From Coemansia sp. RSA 922 (lineage: Eukaryota > Kickxellomycota > Kickxellomycetes > Kickxellales > Kickxellaceae), in contig JANBQS010000582.1 of NCBI GenBank assembly GCA_027577415.1, positions 1 through 15,132 on the forward strand: 15,132 bases of DNA, in the 5' to 3' direction. Positions within the stretch are counted from its first letter, which is position 1. The number at the start of each line of letters is the position of its first letter. The notes beneath the pieces are model-generated. The model saw nothing but the letters and a program-made list of their open reading frames with translations. It made no database searches and was not told where the DNA came from. A program made the position numbers and the translations under genes. Positions 1 to 7,963 of the stretch are shown here, piece after piece.

Positions 1-101
1 CTGAATCACGAATTACTGAAATCACAGCCACGTTTAGAAAGAAAGTTGGTAATTTCAGGTATCAAGATGTCCCCCATTAGCCAGGGACAATCCTAACAAT
101 T

Positions 102-128
102 TAAGCACTTGGTTATATTAAGTGCTTA
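102..128. repeat. perfect 9-bp inverted repeat with 9-nt loop
   Basis: TAAGCACTT at 102-110 is the exact reverse complement of AAGTGCTTA at 120-128, separated by nine bases. It could form a small hairpin. No poly-T run follows it and no gene flanks it closely, so its role is unknown and it may be chance. Confidence 0.6.
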
Positions 129-1150
129 GATGTGTTCACATGTTGTTAATTTGCGCTACGCCAGCAATAACTAATGAGCCAACTATATTCTATTCCTTTA
201 AATAAATCAGATTTGCCATAAACGTTATATCAGAATGTATTTAGTTTGTATGTGAGCTTCCACGTCCATCCTCTTAAGATTTTATTTTTATTACTTAGCT
301 CTCGTATGTCACGTCTCAGGAGATATCAGTTGACTATGATTATCAGAGCATTTAGGTTTTGTATTTGTTGTAGTTGGTTAGAGAATAGGAATGAAGGTAG
401 GGATTTTGAGAGGTTATTTCTTGGTGAAGAAACAACAGAAGCAGCACCAATGCTCTGCCTCTTTTATCTCCTCGCCACAACACATAAACAAACTATAAAA
501 ACTTTACATCAAATATCATCCACAAACGCCCCCACATATCACAAGTCTCTCAGTCGTGTGGATGCGCTGAGCTGCAGCCAAAGGTGGCCGTGGGGATTGC
601 TGAGTGGGCCAGAAGATATGGCATGCTTCTCCTCAAGGTGGAGATAGAGGTTACTTAGTTTGCTATTACTTTATTCGCTTGTATACTCTATTCCATTTGC
701 TCATAAAACCTACTCACTAACACTCAAGTCGCGGTTTACCTCTGACATTACTCACAAAACTCTAATCCAAGGTTGTAAATCTGATTGATCGTTCAACAAG
801 GGGACTGTGATCTGATCCCTCAAGCGCTCGTGAACGCACAACGCGGCGTGAAGCAATTATGAGTAACCTTTCTGAGCGCATGTATACTTAACTAAAATTT
901 TACACCAAGGAGTATATGACAAAAGTGCCCAGCTACAATTGGCTACCAAGTGCCGACAATATAGACATGGTCTGAATTTGCGGTTGCCACTTTGTGAAAA
1001 CCTTTCATATCGCTGATAATAACAGCGAGTTGAATGTTAGATGTAACTCCATTGACTCTCATGATTTTACTGCTTTGATTACAAGGTTCAACGCGTTTCC
1101 AAAAGATCCCTCTACCTTCTTTTATGTGTCCTTTACCAACAAACATTTTC

Positions 1151-1190
1151 CCTTTATCCATATTTACCCTCTTTATTTTTTTGTCTTACC
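1151..1190 (+). promoter_or_regulatory. T/C-rich leader before the F-box-like gene
   Basis: The 40 bases before the ATG at 1191 are dominated by T and C and include a run of T at about 1174-1182. Similar T-rich leaders precede the ATGs at 4788 (-), 11336 (-) and 12347 (+). This is what is seen; that it marks a core promoter or 5' UTR is inference from other fungal genes with pyrimidine-rich leaders. Confidence 0.4.
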
Positions 1191-3083
1191 ATGCCTACAA
1201 GCAACAAGCAGAAACGTGAGCGACAGAAGAAGCGGCTACAGCAGCAGAAAAGGCAGCAGCAACAGCTACACGTTATCCAAGCCAGTGCAGGAGTGCCCGA
1301 TGTTGAGCCCCACGTTGTCATCCTGCGACTTGTCTTCGCGTACCTGTCGCCCAAGCCTTTACTGGGCAGCTTCGGAACACAGTTGCTGGAGCATCTGACA
1401 AGCCTTCAGAAAGTTGCTGGTGTCAGCCGCCAGTGGCGCTCAGTTGCCTTACCGCTACTCTACAATATAGCAGCTGTGGCTCTCGTAGAGCCGCACATGA
1501 AGACTAACGGGATCGGCGGTCTGTACCGCGAGGACGATAAGATAAAGATACTCTCCAATGTGCGCCTGATTCGTGATGTGGATCAAGTCGATAACATCAG
1601 CGAGATGCGTATCGTTTTGCAAGGCGGCTCGCTGGCGGCAAGCGAGCTTACTAGCATGATAGAATATTCGGGGATCGGTGAGTCTGTATGGCCCAATGTC
1701 AAGCGCTTGCAGTTCGATATGTTCCAGTATGGCGGAGAGTATCCATTGAGGCCAGAAGGAGGCAGTGTTCGTGTGGACATGGGGCCGCTCAATAAGCTTC
1801 TGTCGCAAGCTCTGCCGGCATTGCGCGAGATATCATTTGAGGGGTCAAACGCTTACAATCTGTATGGCGGCGTTCCGATCAAGCAGCTTATTGTCGACCG
1901 CCTGTATGGACCAACTCCGCTCCGAGTACTGAAGATTGAATCCAGCCGTCCCCTGGACCTTAGAAGGCATGGCGGCCAGCGATCAAATAAACCGCTTGAA
2001 CTTGAGCGCCTGTGCATGAATTGCAAAGATCCTTCGGATATTGTGGACCTGCCATGTACGTTGGCCAGTAAGCTTGTCGAATTTTCCTTTACTTCATCAT
2101 TCGTCGATACTATCTGGAACGCCTTTATGCCCGACGACGGGCACCGTGGACTCGTATTCTCTAGCTTACAGTCCCTGACTCTGACCTTTACCATTGTTGA
2201 GGCGATGGTTCGCTTGCTGCCCATTTTCAATATTCACGAGACCCCACTCTACCTGAGCTCGATGAGATTTGGCAAGCCGCTTTTTCCCATTCTGACTAGC
2301 CTTGATATTCGCTGGTTTCCGCAGGATCTTTGCCGATTCCTAACTCTATTCGCCGTTAGCCCGATTTCCAAACTTACTATTTGCAGCGTAAAGCATCGTA
2401 TGCCGGAGCAACTCATTCTCTCGCAGTTTCGTAGCCTGCGCAGTCTCAGCGTGTTGTACTATGACGATGTTTTCTCAGGCGGATTGGGCTACGCCGATGC
2501 CAGCCTCACAAGGGTATTTTCCACTACCACTGCCAATCTTCAACACTTTATGCTAGCGACAACTACGAGCGGCTTGATCAAGTCTTATATAAGGGCGCCA
2601 ACGTTTGCAAAAAACCTAGTCACGTTGACTTTGGGCGGCTGTATAAGCCTACGTGAAGTAGAGCTTCTGCTGCCCATGTTCTCCAGTCTGCAAAAGCTAC
2701 GCCTCAGCGCAATCATTTGTCCGCCGATATCTTCATCGGCCAAGGTTGTCCAGGAGTGTCGTGCCTTGAACACCCCGCGGCCACTATTGCCTCTCAACAA
2801 GTCGCTACGGCTTCTGCGGGCTGAATATCTCAAGCATTTTACGCCGGTACCTGATTGGAAAAACACCAGAATCCTTCCACAGGACATGGCCTCTGAGGAA
2901 TTAGTGTACCGCGGTCTCGTGCTTAAATTAGTGACTCGCCTTCCCTTGCTCGATACGCTTCAGGTCAGCGACATATCCTTGGGCGCCGTTGAAGATTGCA
3001 TCCATGCGCTAGCCGAGTCGGACATTGCTCTTCAGTGTGTCAGCCATTTGAAGCATCTTCGACTCATGACACTTGGTGATTAA
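1191..3083 (+). CDS. F-box-like leucine-rich repeat protein (630 aa), Kickxellales-type expanded family
   Basis: An uninterrupted frame of 630 aa. The N-terminus is highly basic and Gln-rich (residues 7-25, with QQQ and QQQQ runs), possibly a nuclear-targeting tail. It is followed by an F-box-like segment: VVILRLVFAYL at 42-52 and a second helix at about 76-92 containing SRQWRSVALPLLYN. The remainder carries irregular leucine-rich units, for example around LREISFEG, LRVLKIESS, LTSLDIRW, LRSLSVLYY, LVTLTLGGC and LKHLRLMTLGD. F-box/LRR proteins usually recruit substrates to SCF (Skp1-Cullin-F-box) ubiquitin ligases; that role here is inferred from the family, and no substrate can be named. The ATG at 1191 is chosen because it follows a pyrimidine-rich leader and precedes the basic tail. 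A decayed copy of the 3' third of a related gene lies just downstream (3156-3432), pointing to local duplication. The F-box match is weak, so a pure LRR protein remains possible. Confidence 0.85.
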   Translation: MPTSNKQKRERQKKRLQQQKRQQQQLHVIQASAGVPDVEPHVVILRLVFAYLSPKPLLGSFGTQLLEHLTSLQKVAGVSRQWRSVALPLLYNIAAVALVEPHMKTNGIGGLYREDDKIKILSNVRLIRDVDQVDNISEMRIVLQGGSLAASELTSMIEYSGIGESVWPNVKRLQFDMFQYGGEYPLRPEGGSVRVDMGPLNKLLSQALPALREISFEGSNAYNLYGGVPIKQLIVDRLYGPTPLRVLKIESSRPLDLRRHGGQRSNKPLELERLCMNCKDPSDIVDLPCTLASKLVEFSFTSSFVDTIWNAFMPDDGHRGLVFSSLQSLTLTFTIVEAMVRLLPIFNIHETPLYLSSMRFGKPLFPILTSLDIRWFPQDLCRFLTLFAVSPISKLTICSVKHRMPEQLILSQFRSLRSLSVLYYDDVFSGGLGYADASLTRVFSTTTANLQHFMLATTTSGLIKSYIRAPTFAKNLVTLTLGGCISLREVELLLPMFSSLQKLRLSAIICPPISSSAKVVQECRALNTPRPLLPLNKSLRLLRAEYLKHFTPVPDWKNTRILPQDMASEELVYRGLVLKLVTRLPLLDTLQVSDISLGAVEDCIHALAESDIALQCVSHLKHLRLMTLGD

Positions 3084-3135
3084 GACAAAATGTTTCTATT
3101 AATTATAATTTACCTATGTCGAGTACAAGCTCCGC

Positions 3136-3141
3136 AATAAA
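3136..3141 (+). promoter_or_regulatory. possible poly(A) signal AATAAA
   Basis: AATAAA lies 53 bases after the stop codon of the 630-aa gene in an AT-rich 3' region. The hexamer is the canonical animal signal; fungi use looser versions, so it is a candidate only. Confidence 0.35.
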
Positions 3142-3155
3142 TCAGCCATGTATCA

Positions 3156-3432
3156 GGCATGTCGCTGCGCTCATTGATCATGCGCAGCCAGATATCGTCC
3201 ATTTATAATTGTCGTGAAGATCCGTTCGTAGCTGCAACTACCAAAAATGGATTTAACCGCGCTATACTGCTTGAACTGATCTGTTGCCTACCATCACTGG
3301 TAGACCTACAGCTTATCTGTAACTCCTTGGATAGCACCAGTAGGAGTATCGATGCACTTAGTCGAGTCGGGCGTTGCCGCTGAATTTATTGGACACTTAC
3401 GTTACCTTCAACCCAGGGCTTTGGAGCATTAA
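3156..3432 (+). pseudogene. frameshifted partial duplicate of an F-box-like/LRR gene tail
   Basis: This segment is collinear with the last 280 or so bases of the neighbouring 630-aa gene (about 2803-3083). In the first frame (from 3159), SLRSLIMRS and LLELICCLPSLVDLQL match SLRLLRAEY and VLKLVTRLPLLDTLQV of the parent. At about 3355-3362 an extra base (GCACTTAGTCGAGTCGG against parent GCGCTAGCCGAGTCGG) shifts the frame by +1. After it, ESGVAAEFIGHLRYLQ matches parent ESDIALQCVSHLKHLR, and the copy ends at TAA 3430-3432, almost where the parent ends. No F-box or upstream LRR part is present. It is a 5'-truncated relic, diverged well beyond a recent copy, possibly of a paralogue and not the neighbour itself. 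Confidence 0.75.
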
Positions 3433-3528
3433 GATTTAAGGTCGTTCCTTTCCTAACATGATATTTGCAGCTATTTTTTTGTTTATACAATGAGTTGAAG
3501 TTTACTACAACTGTTGCTATTGGGAACT

Positions 3529-4788
3529 CTACTGGGCGTTATCTTTTAACAGCGTCGTTCCATCAATAATCGACCAGACCGATCTTGCCACGATTCGTAT
3601 ACTCATAGCCGAGCTCTTTGACTTTGTGCTTTCAGAAATAAAGGTCGTCAATCGCTCCTCCGACCTCTTGGTGGCGTCCAAGCCTCGTTTACCGCACCAA
3701 GCGACCCATCTATTCCACACACAGTTATATGTGTTGTTGGTAACCTTTGTCCATCGATTAAAATATGCAATGCTGTCGGCTTCAGATAGTCCATGCTGCA
3801 TAAGTGCATTTCGAATGAGGACGCGGCGATGTAGTTTCATAACTCGACCTTGCCCAAGAATTATATCCGGCTCGTCCTCTACATCTGCGTCGCTGGCAGA
3901 GGTGTCGCCATCGTTGCCTGCATCTTCCTCCGGAACGTTGTCGCCTTCTCCACTGGGCACAGGGGCCAAATCAATCGGCGCAGTAAACTCAACATCGTTT
4001 TTGAACGCATTATTTCGCGGTGTACCTCTTTTTTTGCGCTTTGCACGTCTGACAGGTCGCTGGCACCCGCTATCGGAGTATAAACTGTCTGTATCCGAGG
4101 GAATTGAGCCCAAACTTGAGCTTAGGCTTGGGTGTTCCGGACAATACGTGCGTTCGCGCTTATTACTGAAAGAACTGTCAACCCGCGCTTCCCGTTTGCG
4201 TGGCTTCGAATCATCGTGTCGTTTCGTGGGTTTGTGGATGCCCCTGTCCTCGCGCTTCAAGTTCAAACCTTTACTCGGTGTGTGTCTGCGCTGGTCGCGT
4301 GTGTCGATGAGCGTAGAACAAAGCGTGGCCAACAGGCGGCTGGTCTGTCTGGTTAGGCTCCTATCAATCTGGGGACAACTGAGAGCAATGCGCAAGAGCT
4401 CCACTCCATAGGCCGCCATCGTCGCTGCTTGGCTGTAGGCCTCATCTACATCAAGATTGTCGTCGAACTCCTTGAGGGGCGCAAAGTCAGACTGTCTTGG
4501 TGGGTACAACTGGCGAAGGTCCGACCATGTCGACTTGGTGGCACCAATGCTCAGCTTAATCTCGTCTAGGCGCTTCTTTGAGAGCGGTTCGACGTCATCG
4601 TCGCATAGGAACGCTATTTCGTTAGTTTTTTGCTCGCCTCTAAGCAAAGTGCATTCCGCAGTTACGGAAGAAGTTGGCAAAGCACCCGTGCTTTGTTCTA
4701 CCGCTTCCAACCGAGAACGCAATTCGCAATTCTCTTTTTTGAGGTTCTCAATGTTGTTGAGAACAAAAGCAATTTCCTCACTGTCCAT
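3529..4788 (-). CDS. Gag-like/tyrosine-recombinase core-binding fusion protein (419 aa), DIRS-type relic or domesticated gene
   Basis: The frame stays open further upstream to 4890, but that part reads across the mariner end, so the ATG at 4788 (MDSEEIAF) is taken as the start; it follows a T-rich leader. Residues about 3-32 look like a short coiled coil (IENLKKENCELRSRLEAVEQ). Residues about 70-165 resemble the Gag-like ORF of DIRS retroelements (STWSDLRQLYPPRQSDFAPL, then an Ala/Leu-rich helical part). Next come a long Lys/Arg/Ser-rich linker with a nuclear-signal-like RRAKRKKRG and an acidic stretch. The last 104 residues (316-419), with TYNCVWNRWVAWCGKRGLD, look like the N-terminal SAM-like core-binding domain of tyrosine recombinases. 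The catalytic R..HxxR..Y domain and any reverse transcriptase are absent, and stops follow in frame. Active transposition is therefore unlikely. The family assignment rests on recognition, not a search. The intact frame may mean recent decay or a retained binding function. Confidence 0.65.
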   Translation of the reverse strand: MDSEEIAFVLNNIENLKKENCELRSRLEAVEQSTGALPTSSVTAECTLLRGEQKTNEIAFLCDDDVEPLSKKRLDEIKLSIGATKSTWSDLRQLYPPRQSDFAPLKEFDDNLDVDEAYSQAATMAAYGVELLRIALSCPQIDRSLTRQTSRLLATLCSTLIDTRDQRRHTPSKGLNLKREDRGIHKPTKRHDDSKPRKREARVDSSFSNKRERTYCPEHPSLSSSLGSIPSDTDSLYSDSGCQRPVRRAKRKKRGTPRNNAFKNDVEFTAPIDLAPVPSGEGDNVPEEDAGNDGDTSASDADVEDEPDIILGQGRVMKLHRRVLIRNALMQHGLSEADSIAYFNRWTKVTNNTYNCVWNRWVAWCGKRGLDATKRSEERLTTFISESTKSKSSAMSIRIVARSVWSIIDGTTLLKDNAQ

Positions 4789-4809
4789 AAAAAAAAAGTA
4801 GAGGAAAAA
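4789..4809 (-). promoter_or_regulatory. T-rich leader of the Gag/recombinase gene, cut by the mariner
   Basis: On the minus strand the 21 bases before the ATG read as a T/C tract ending in nine Ts. The mariner TA duplication (4810-4811) follows immediately upstream, so whatever promoter lay further upstream is now displaced by about 1.3 kb to beyond position 6100. Confidence 0.4.
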
Positions 4810-4811
4810 TA

Positions 4812-4837
4812 CAGGTAGAGTTACGAAGTCCGGTTCA
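4812..4837 (+). repeat. mariner left terminal inverted repeat
   Basis: It starts CAGGTAGAGTTACG and ends GTCCGGTTCA, preceded by TA at 4810-4811. It pairs with 6073-6098 in inverted orientation with six mismatches in 26, all in the middle. Confidence 0.88.
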
Positions 4838-4867
4838 ATAAATTTATTCCCAAAGTAGAAGCTCGTT

Positions 4868-5959
4868 TTAAACGTACTGTCCACCAGCATCGAGGACCTT
4901 CTGGCACTGGTCCAACCACCTGTCGACCAGGTCTGTATAGTACTCCTCTGGAATGTTATTGACTCAGTTAATCCAATCAGATTTCACTACGGTCAAATCT
5001 GGTTCTCCTTCAGACTCCATCTTGCTTTTCAGCCAAGGAAAGAATAGAAAGTCGCAGGGTGACGGATCTGGAGAGTACAGAGGCGCCTTGAGTAAATGGA
5101 ACTTGGGCAGATCCATTTTCCTAGGAATAAGGTGTGGCCGTGCGTTGTCGAAGTGCATCCAAATTTTTGCTGGTTGCTGATTGCCATCTTGATCCAGCCA
5201 GCCCTCGACGACTTGCGGAATGACTTCTCCCCAGAAAGTCGCTTGATTCATACTCTTTTTTGTAGGAAGGTAGTGTTCGGCGACCTTTCCCTTTGGTGAT
5301 ACAAAGAGCGTGCATAGGACCTTTTTATCCCAGCGACTTGGCCGTATTGATGTAGGTTTTGGAACACCATCTCCTGCAAATGCAAGACGTTTGCTATGTT
5401 TTTGCATGGAACGGATAGGTACCCAGGTCTCGTCACCTGTCACAAGGTTGAAGCGCGTCCGTCCGTTTGTGTCAGCATACTTTTTTTTAACGTCCCGGCA
5501 GAATGTGAGCCGTTGTTCGATTTGTTCGGGTGTTAATACATGAGGCACAATATGATCCATTTTGCGAGTATACCCAAGCCACTCAGTGACGATGTCCTTT
5601 GCCCTATAGAAGCTACAGTGCCCAATGTTCCCCAGCTCCTCCCAGGTTATCCGGGGGTCCTTGGTTATTTTATTGCGAAATACTTCGGTCAACGTGTCGT
5701 CGGAGACAGTGTGGTCTCTGCCTGGTCTGGGGCGATCTTCAAGGTCAAAGTTGCCCTGTTCAAAGCGGCCGTACCACTTTCTAATGGTCTTCATGGTAAT
5801 GCTCATACCAAGCTCTAGGCCGTGAATAAAAGAAAAGGCATCGCCAAAAGAAAGACCACGTCCGAAACAGGCCAGAATAAAAACGCGAATGTGAGACTAA
5901 ATTTCATTCCGAAATTTCGGAGTTGAATTTTGAGCGAAGTTGATTATTCTAGGAGGCAT
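4868..5959 (-). pseudogene. mariner transposase with two in-frame stops
   Basis: The frame runs from ATG 5957-5959 (MPPRIINF) to TAA 4868-4870, 364 codons, close to the usual 340-350 aa of mariner transposases. A TAG at 5897-5899 (codon 21) and a TGA at 4964-4966 (codon 332) interrupt it; reading resumes in frame after each, with mariner-like helix-turn-helix sequence after the first and the usual C-terminal helix (NIPEEYYTDLVDRWLDQC) after the second. The 280-codon open core starts at an internal Met (5806). It contains the DNA-binding linker DLEDRPRPGR, an IVPHVLT motif (WVPHxL in the family), and the catalytic triad: GDETW (D at codon 176), HFDNARPH (D at 271) and SPDPSPCDFLFF (D at 303). 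All three aspartates are present, but the second spacing is 31 residues where mariners normally have 34. Two stops make it non-autonomous; either could be a C-to-T change, which is inference. Confidence 0.9.
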
Positions 5960-6072
5960 ATTTAATAATAGTAATAAGTGACCTAGCAAAGTAAGAGTAC
6001 AAAAGGTAGTCATCTTCCGTTGTCTTGAGAAAGACGGGATGAGGGGACGCGGAGAGGTTCTAGGCTTTCGTA

Positions 6073-6098
6073 TGAACCGGACATGTGAATTCAACCTG
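6073..6098 (-). repeat. mariner right terminal inverted repeat
   Basis: It reads TGAACCGGAC at its inner side and AACCTG at its outer side, followed by TA at 6099-6100. It is the inverted partner of 4812-4837. Confidence 0.88.
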
Positions 6099-6268
6099 TA
6101 GTATTAAAGACAAGAGTTACCCCTCAGTTTTAGAAGCGCCTAAAATCAAACGACCCCTGATCCTAAAAATAGGCACGAATATCTGATACATGAAACCTTA
6201 AAACCCTGATCAACCTCCCCAGAGTCCAAAAAGACGACAAGTATATTGATAGCGATAACGACGCGGTA

Positions 6269-7963
6269 TTATTCCGGTCTATTAGGCAGTAAACGGCGCA
6301 AACGAGGTGCATGATTTTTATAAGCTGCCGTGTCGATGGTCTTTTCCAGTAGTTTCGCAAACTTTTCACCCTCGTAGTCCACTGCAGCAGCATAGTCAAA
6401 GTTGGGGCATGCCAATGCTAGCAGCAAAAAGGGCTTCACCTTGTCCTTCATAAGTCTTGAACCGCCACCCCCAAAATGCCAGCACCGGAATCGCGTATCT
6501 ATTGGGGAATAGTTGGAGCGCACATATGTGACGACATTGCGGACAGTGACGCCAGCAGGCATTGGGTCAAGCGTCGGAGCTTGGGCATGTAGGTCCGATA
6601 GTAGTGGAAGAGACTGTATCAAAGTCATAGCGCCCCAGAGCGACAGACGCAAGCCCGGTAGTGACAGGACTTGGATGCTAGCATGCCTGCTAAACAGCGA
6701 GAGCACAGGCGGAGGCACTTGGTCGAGGTACCAGTTGGAAATCTTCCTTACTGCCGCATCAGGCGCAATGTCCAGCATGAACTGTATAATCTTTGGGTCG
6801 TCGGCGAAATTAAATTGTAGCACGCTAGGAGGCATCTCAAAAATTACACACTGTAACTTTGGGTGACTGGTAGGCGTAAACACCTTACTCCGAAGAAGGG
6901 TAACCGCCAGTTTGCGGGTCAGTGTCAGCTGTAAAAGCTCGAGAGTCGCCGAGTTGCCTTGTAATAACACCAGGTCGTCGCCAAATGGGTACTCGTTAAC
7001 ACACACTAGTCGTTGAAGATAAGGGAACGGTACAGCGCCGTCAAACGTGTATCGCCCTGGCGCGCTCTGGATTGTGTTCAGTTTCGCCACGAATGTGTGC
7101 AAATGCGGATACTCGACATAGCTACCGTCAACATCTCTGATAATGCCTGACAAATCGATACAACCATGAGAAGAGACACGCAAGCATTGAAGAGTAGGCG
7201 CATTCAGTCGTATCAATCTCACAGTCCGACCACTAATAAGGTCGAAACTGGTGCAGAAGAAAGTAAGGTTGCGAATAGCATCCACATTCAGCAAATGGAT
7301 AGCTCTGCCAAAGGTAAGACCACTAGCAATGTCAATCCGAGACGAAATTTGTACGAGCTGTGTGATCAAGCAGTCAAAATAAAGAGCAGTCGCTGTTGTC
7401 TGCAGCCCTAAACCGGAAATATCCTGCATCTTGACCATATTGAGCCTGGGCGCCATTTGCCGGATCCGCCGTACAAACGCTGAAATGTTGTCCTTGTCAT
7501 CTGGTGGTACATCTGAGCCCTCCTCGTTATTCCGGTTATCGATAAAATATATTTCGAGCTTACGGGCTAGTGGAAGCAAACACTCATTGTACGGCACTTG
7601 AGACAGTTCTGCCAGAGCTTTGCCGGAATAGATATCACATGGGTCTATCGTTATCGCTATCTCTTTAGCCATAGGGCGAAATGGAACATCGAGCCATTTC
7701 TGGCAGCGAGTACACGGGATTGTACACTCAACTATTGTGTCCTTGTAGAACCACAGCTTGTAGTGCGTAGAAAAACGCGAGTAAACAACAGTGCGAAAGA
7801 TACGACACACCCAGAGCAATGGCATCTGAAAAACGTGATATTTCTCAAAGAGCATGGCCGGATTGGCAATGCCAAACGTTTGACGAATATTGATGGCGAC
7901 ATGGTCCACTATCATTTCGACAGCGTGAAGTGGAAGGGTTTGGAGCGGCGACAGAGAAGGCAT
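6269..7963 (-). CDS. F-box-like/LRR protein of the Kickxellales-expanded family (564 aa)
   Basis: The frame is open up to 8119, but the upstream 52 codons translate an AT-rich leader, so the ATG at 7963 (MPSLSPLQ) is preferred: it places the F-box-like segment LPLHAVEMIVDHVA at residues 10-23 and PLLWVCRIFRTVVYSRF at 48-64. A long region of irregular leucine-rich units follows (for example LRLIRLNAPTLQCLRV, YLQRLVCVNEYPF, LQVLSLPGLRLSLWG). The C-terminus carries CWHFGGGG at 494-501, LLALACPNFDYA near 514-525 and HAPRLRRLL at 551-559, the signature I associate with a large family in Coemansia and relatives. Members are annotated as F-box-like proteins; a ubiquitin-ligase adaptor role is inferred. 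The coding sequence is intact. It differs from the 630-aa protein at 1191 in length and C-terminal signature, so the two belong to separate branches of the family. Confidence 0.85.
   Translation of the reverse strand: MPSLSPLQTLPLHAVEMIVDHVAINIRQTFGIANPAMLFEKYHVFQMPLLWVCRIFRTVVYSRFSTHYKLWFYKDTIVECTIPCTRCQKWLDVPFRPMAKEIAITIDPCDIYSGKALAELSQVPYNECLLPLARKLEIYFIDNRNNEEGSDVPPDDKDNISAFVRRIRQMAPRLNMVKMQDISGLGLQTTATALYFDCLITQLVQISSRIDIASGLTFGRAIHLLNVDAIRNLTFFCTSFDLISGRTVRLIRLNAPTLQCLRVSSHGCIDLSGIIRDVDGSYVEYPHLHTFVAKLNTIQSAPGRYTFDGAVPFPYLQRLVCVNEYPFGDDLVLLQGNSATLELLQLTLTRKLAVTLLRSKVFTPTSHPKLQCVIFEMPPSVLQFNFADDPKIIQFMLDIAPDAAVRKISNWYLDQVPPPVLSLFSRHASIQVLSLPGLRLSLWGAMTLIQSLPLLSDLHAQAPTLDPMPAGVTVRNVVTYVRSNYSPIDTRFRCWHFGGGGSRLMKDKVKPFLLLALACPNFDYAAAVDYEGEKFAKLLEKTIDTAAYKNHAPRLRRLLPNRPE

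Larger units (their letters stand above)
1..1190. other. AT-rich spacer, no supportable gene
   Basis: I find no gene here that I can defend. The longest plus-strand frame (246-647) opens at TTG, not ATG, and its composition does not resemble a protein. The overlapping frames at 943-1161 (-) and 994 onward (+) compete on the same bases and run into the leader of the gene at 1191. A perfect 9-bp inverted repeat lies at 102-128. The last 40 bases are T/C-rich and probably form the leader of the downstream gene. A short stretch at about 563-655 (+) reads without stops in a frame ending at TAG, but it has no start codon or splice context. Confidence 0.6.
4812..6098 (-). mobile_element. mariner (Tc1/mariner superfamily) DNA transposon, complete ends, inactive
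   Basis: The element is 1287 bp, typical for mariner. It is bounded by imperfect 26-bp terminal inverted repeats (4812-4837 and 6073-6098; 20 of 26 positions agree, including the outer CAGGT and the inner GTCCGGTTCA) and flanked on both sides by TA, the target duplication expected of this superfamily. Inside is one transposase frame on the minus strand, broken by two stops. It is inserted 21 bp upstream of the ATG of the Gag/recombinase gene and about 170 bp from the stop codon of the F-box-like gene at 6269. The ends were found by comparing both flanks by eye; the match is strong enough that I regard the boundaries as secure. Confidence 0.9.

Noticed and set aside
246..647. 133-codon plus-strand frame near the window start
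   Set aside because: It opens at TTG, has no recognisable domain, and its composition follows the AT-rich spacer. A different frame at 563-655 reads as well, so neither is convincing.
943..1161. 72-codon minus-strand ORF starting at an ATG
   Set aside because: It overlaps the probable promoter of the 1191 gene and an equally open plus-strand frame; no motif seen.
3626..4411. 261-codon plus-strand frame opposite the Gag/recombinase gene
   Set aside because: It is the antisense shadow of the minus-strand gene, Ser/Arg/Leu-rich as expected of a complement frame.
4789..4890. Upstream extension of the Gag/recombinase frame (34 extra codons)
   Set aside because: These codons read through the mariner terminal repeat in a frame unrelated to the gene; the ATG at 4788 is the natural start.
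5909..5920. Perfect 12-bp palindrome CCGAAATTTCGG
   Set aside because: It lies within the transposase coding region and shows no relation to the element ends; most likely chance.
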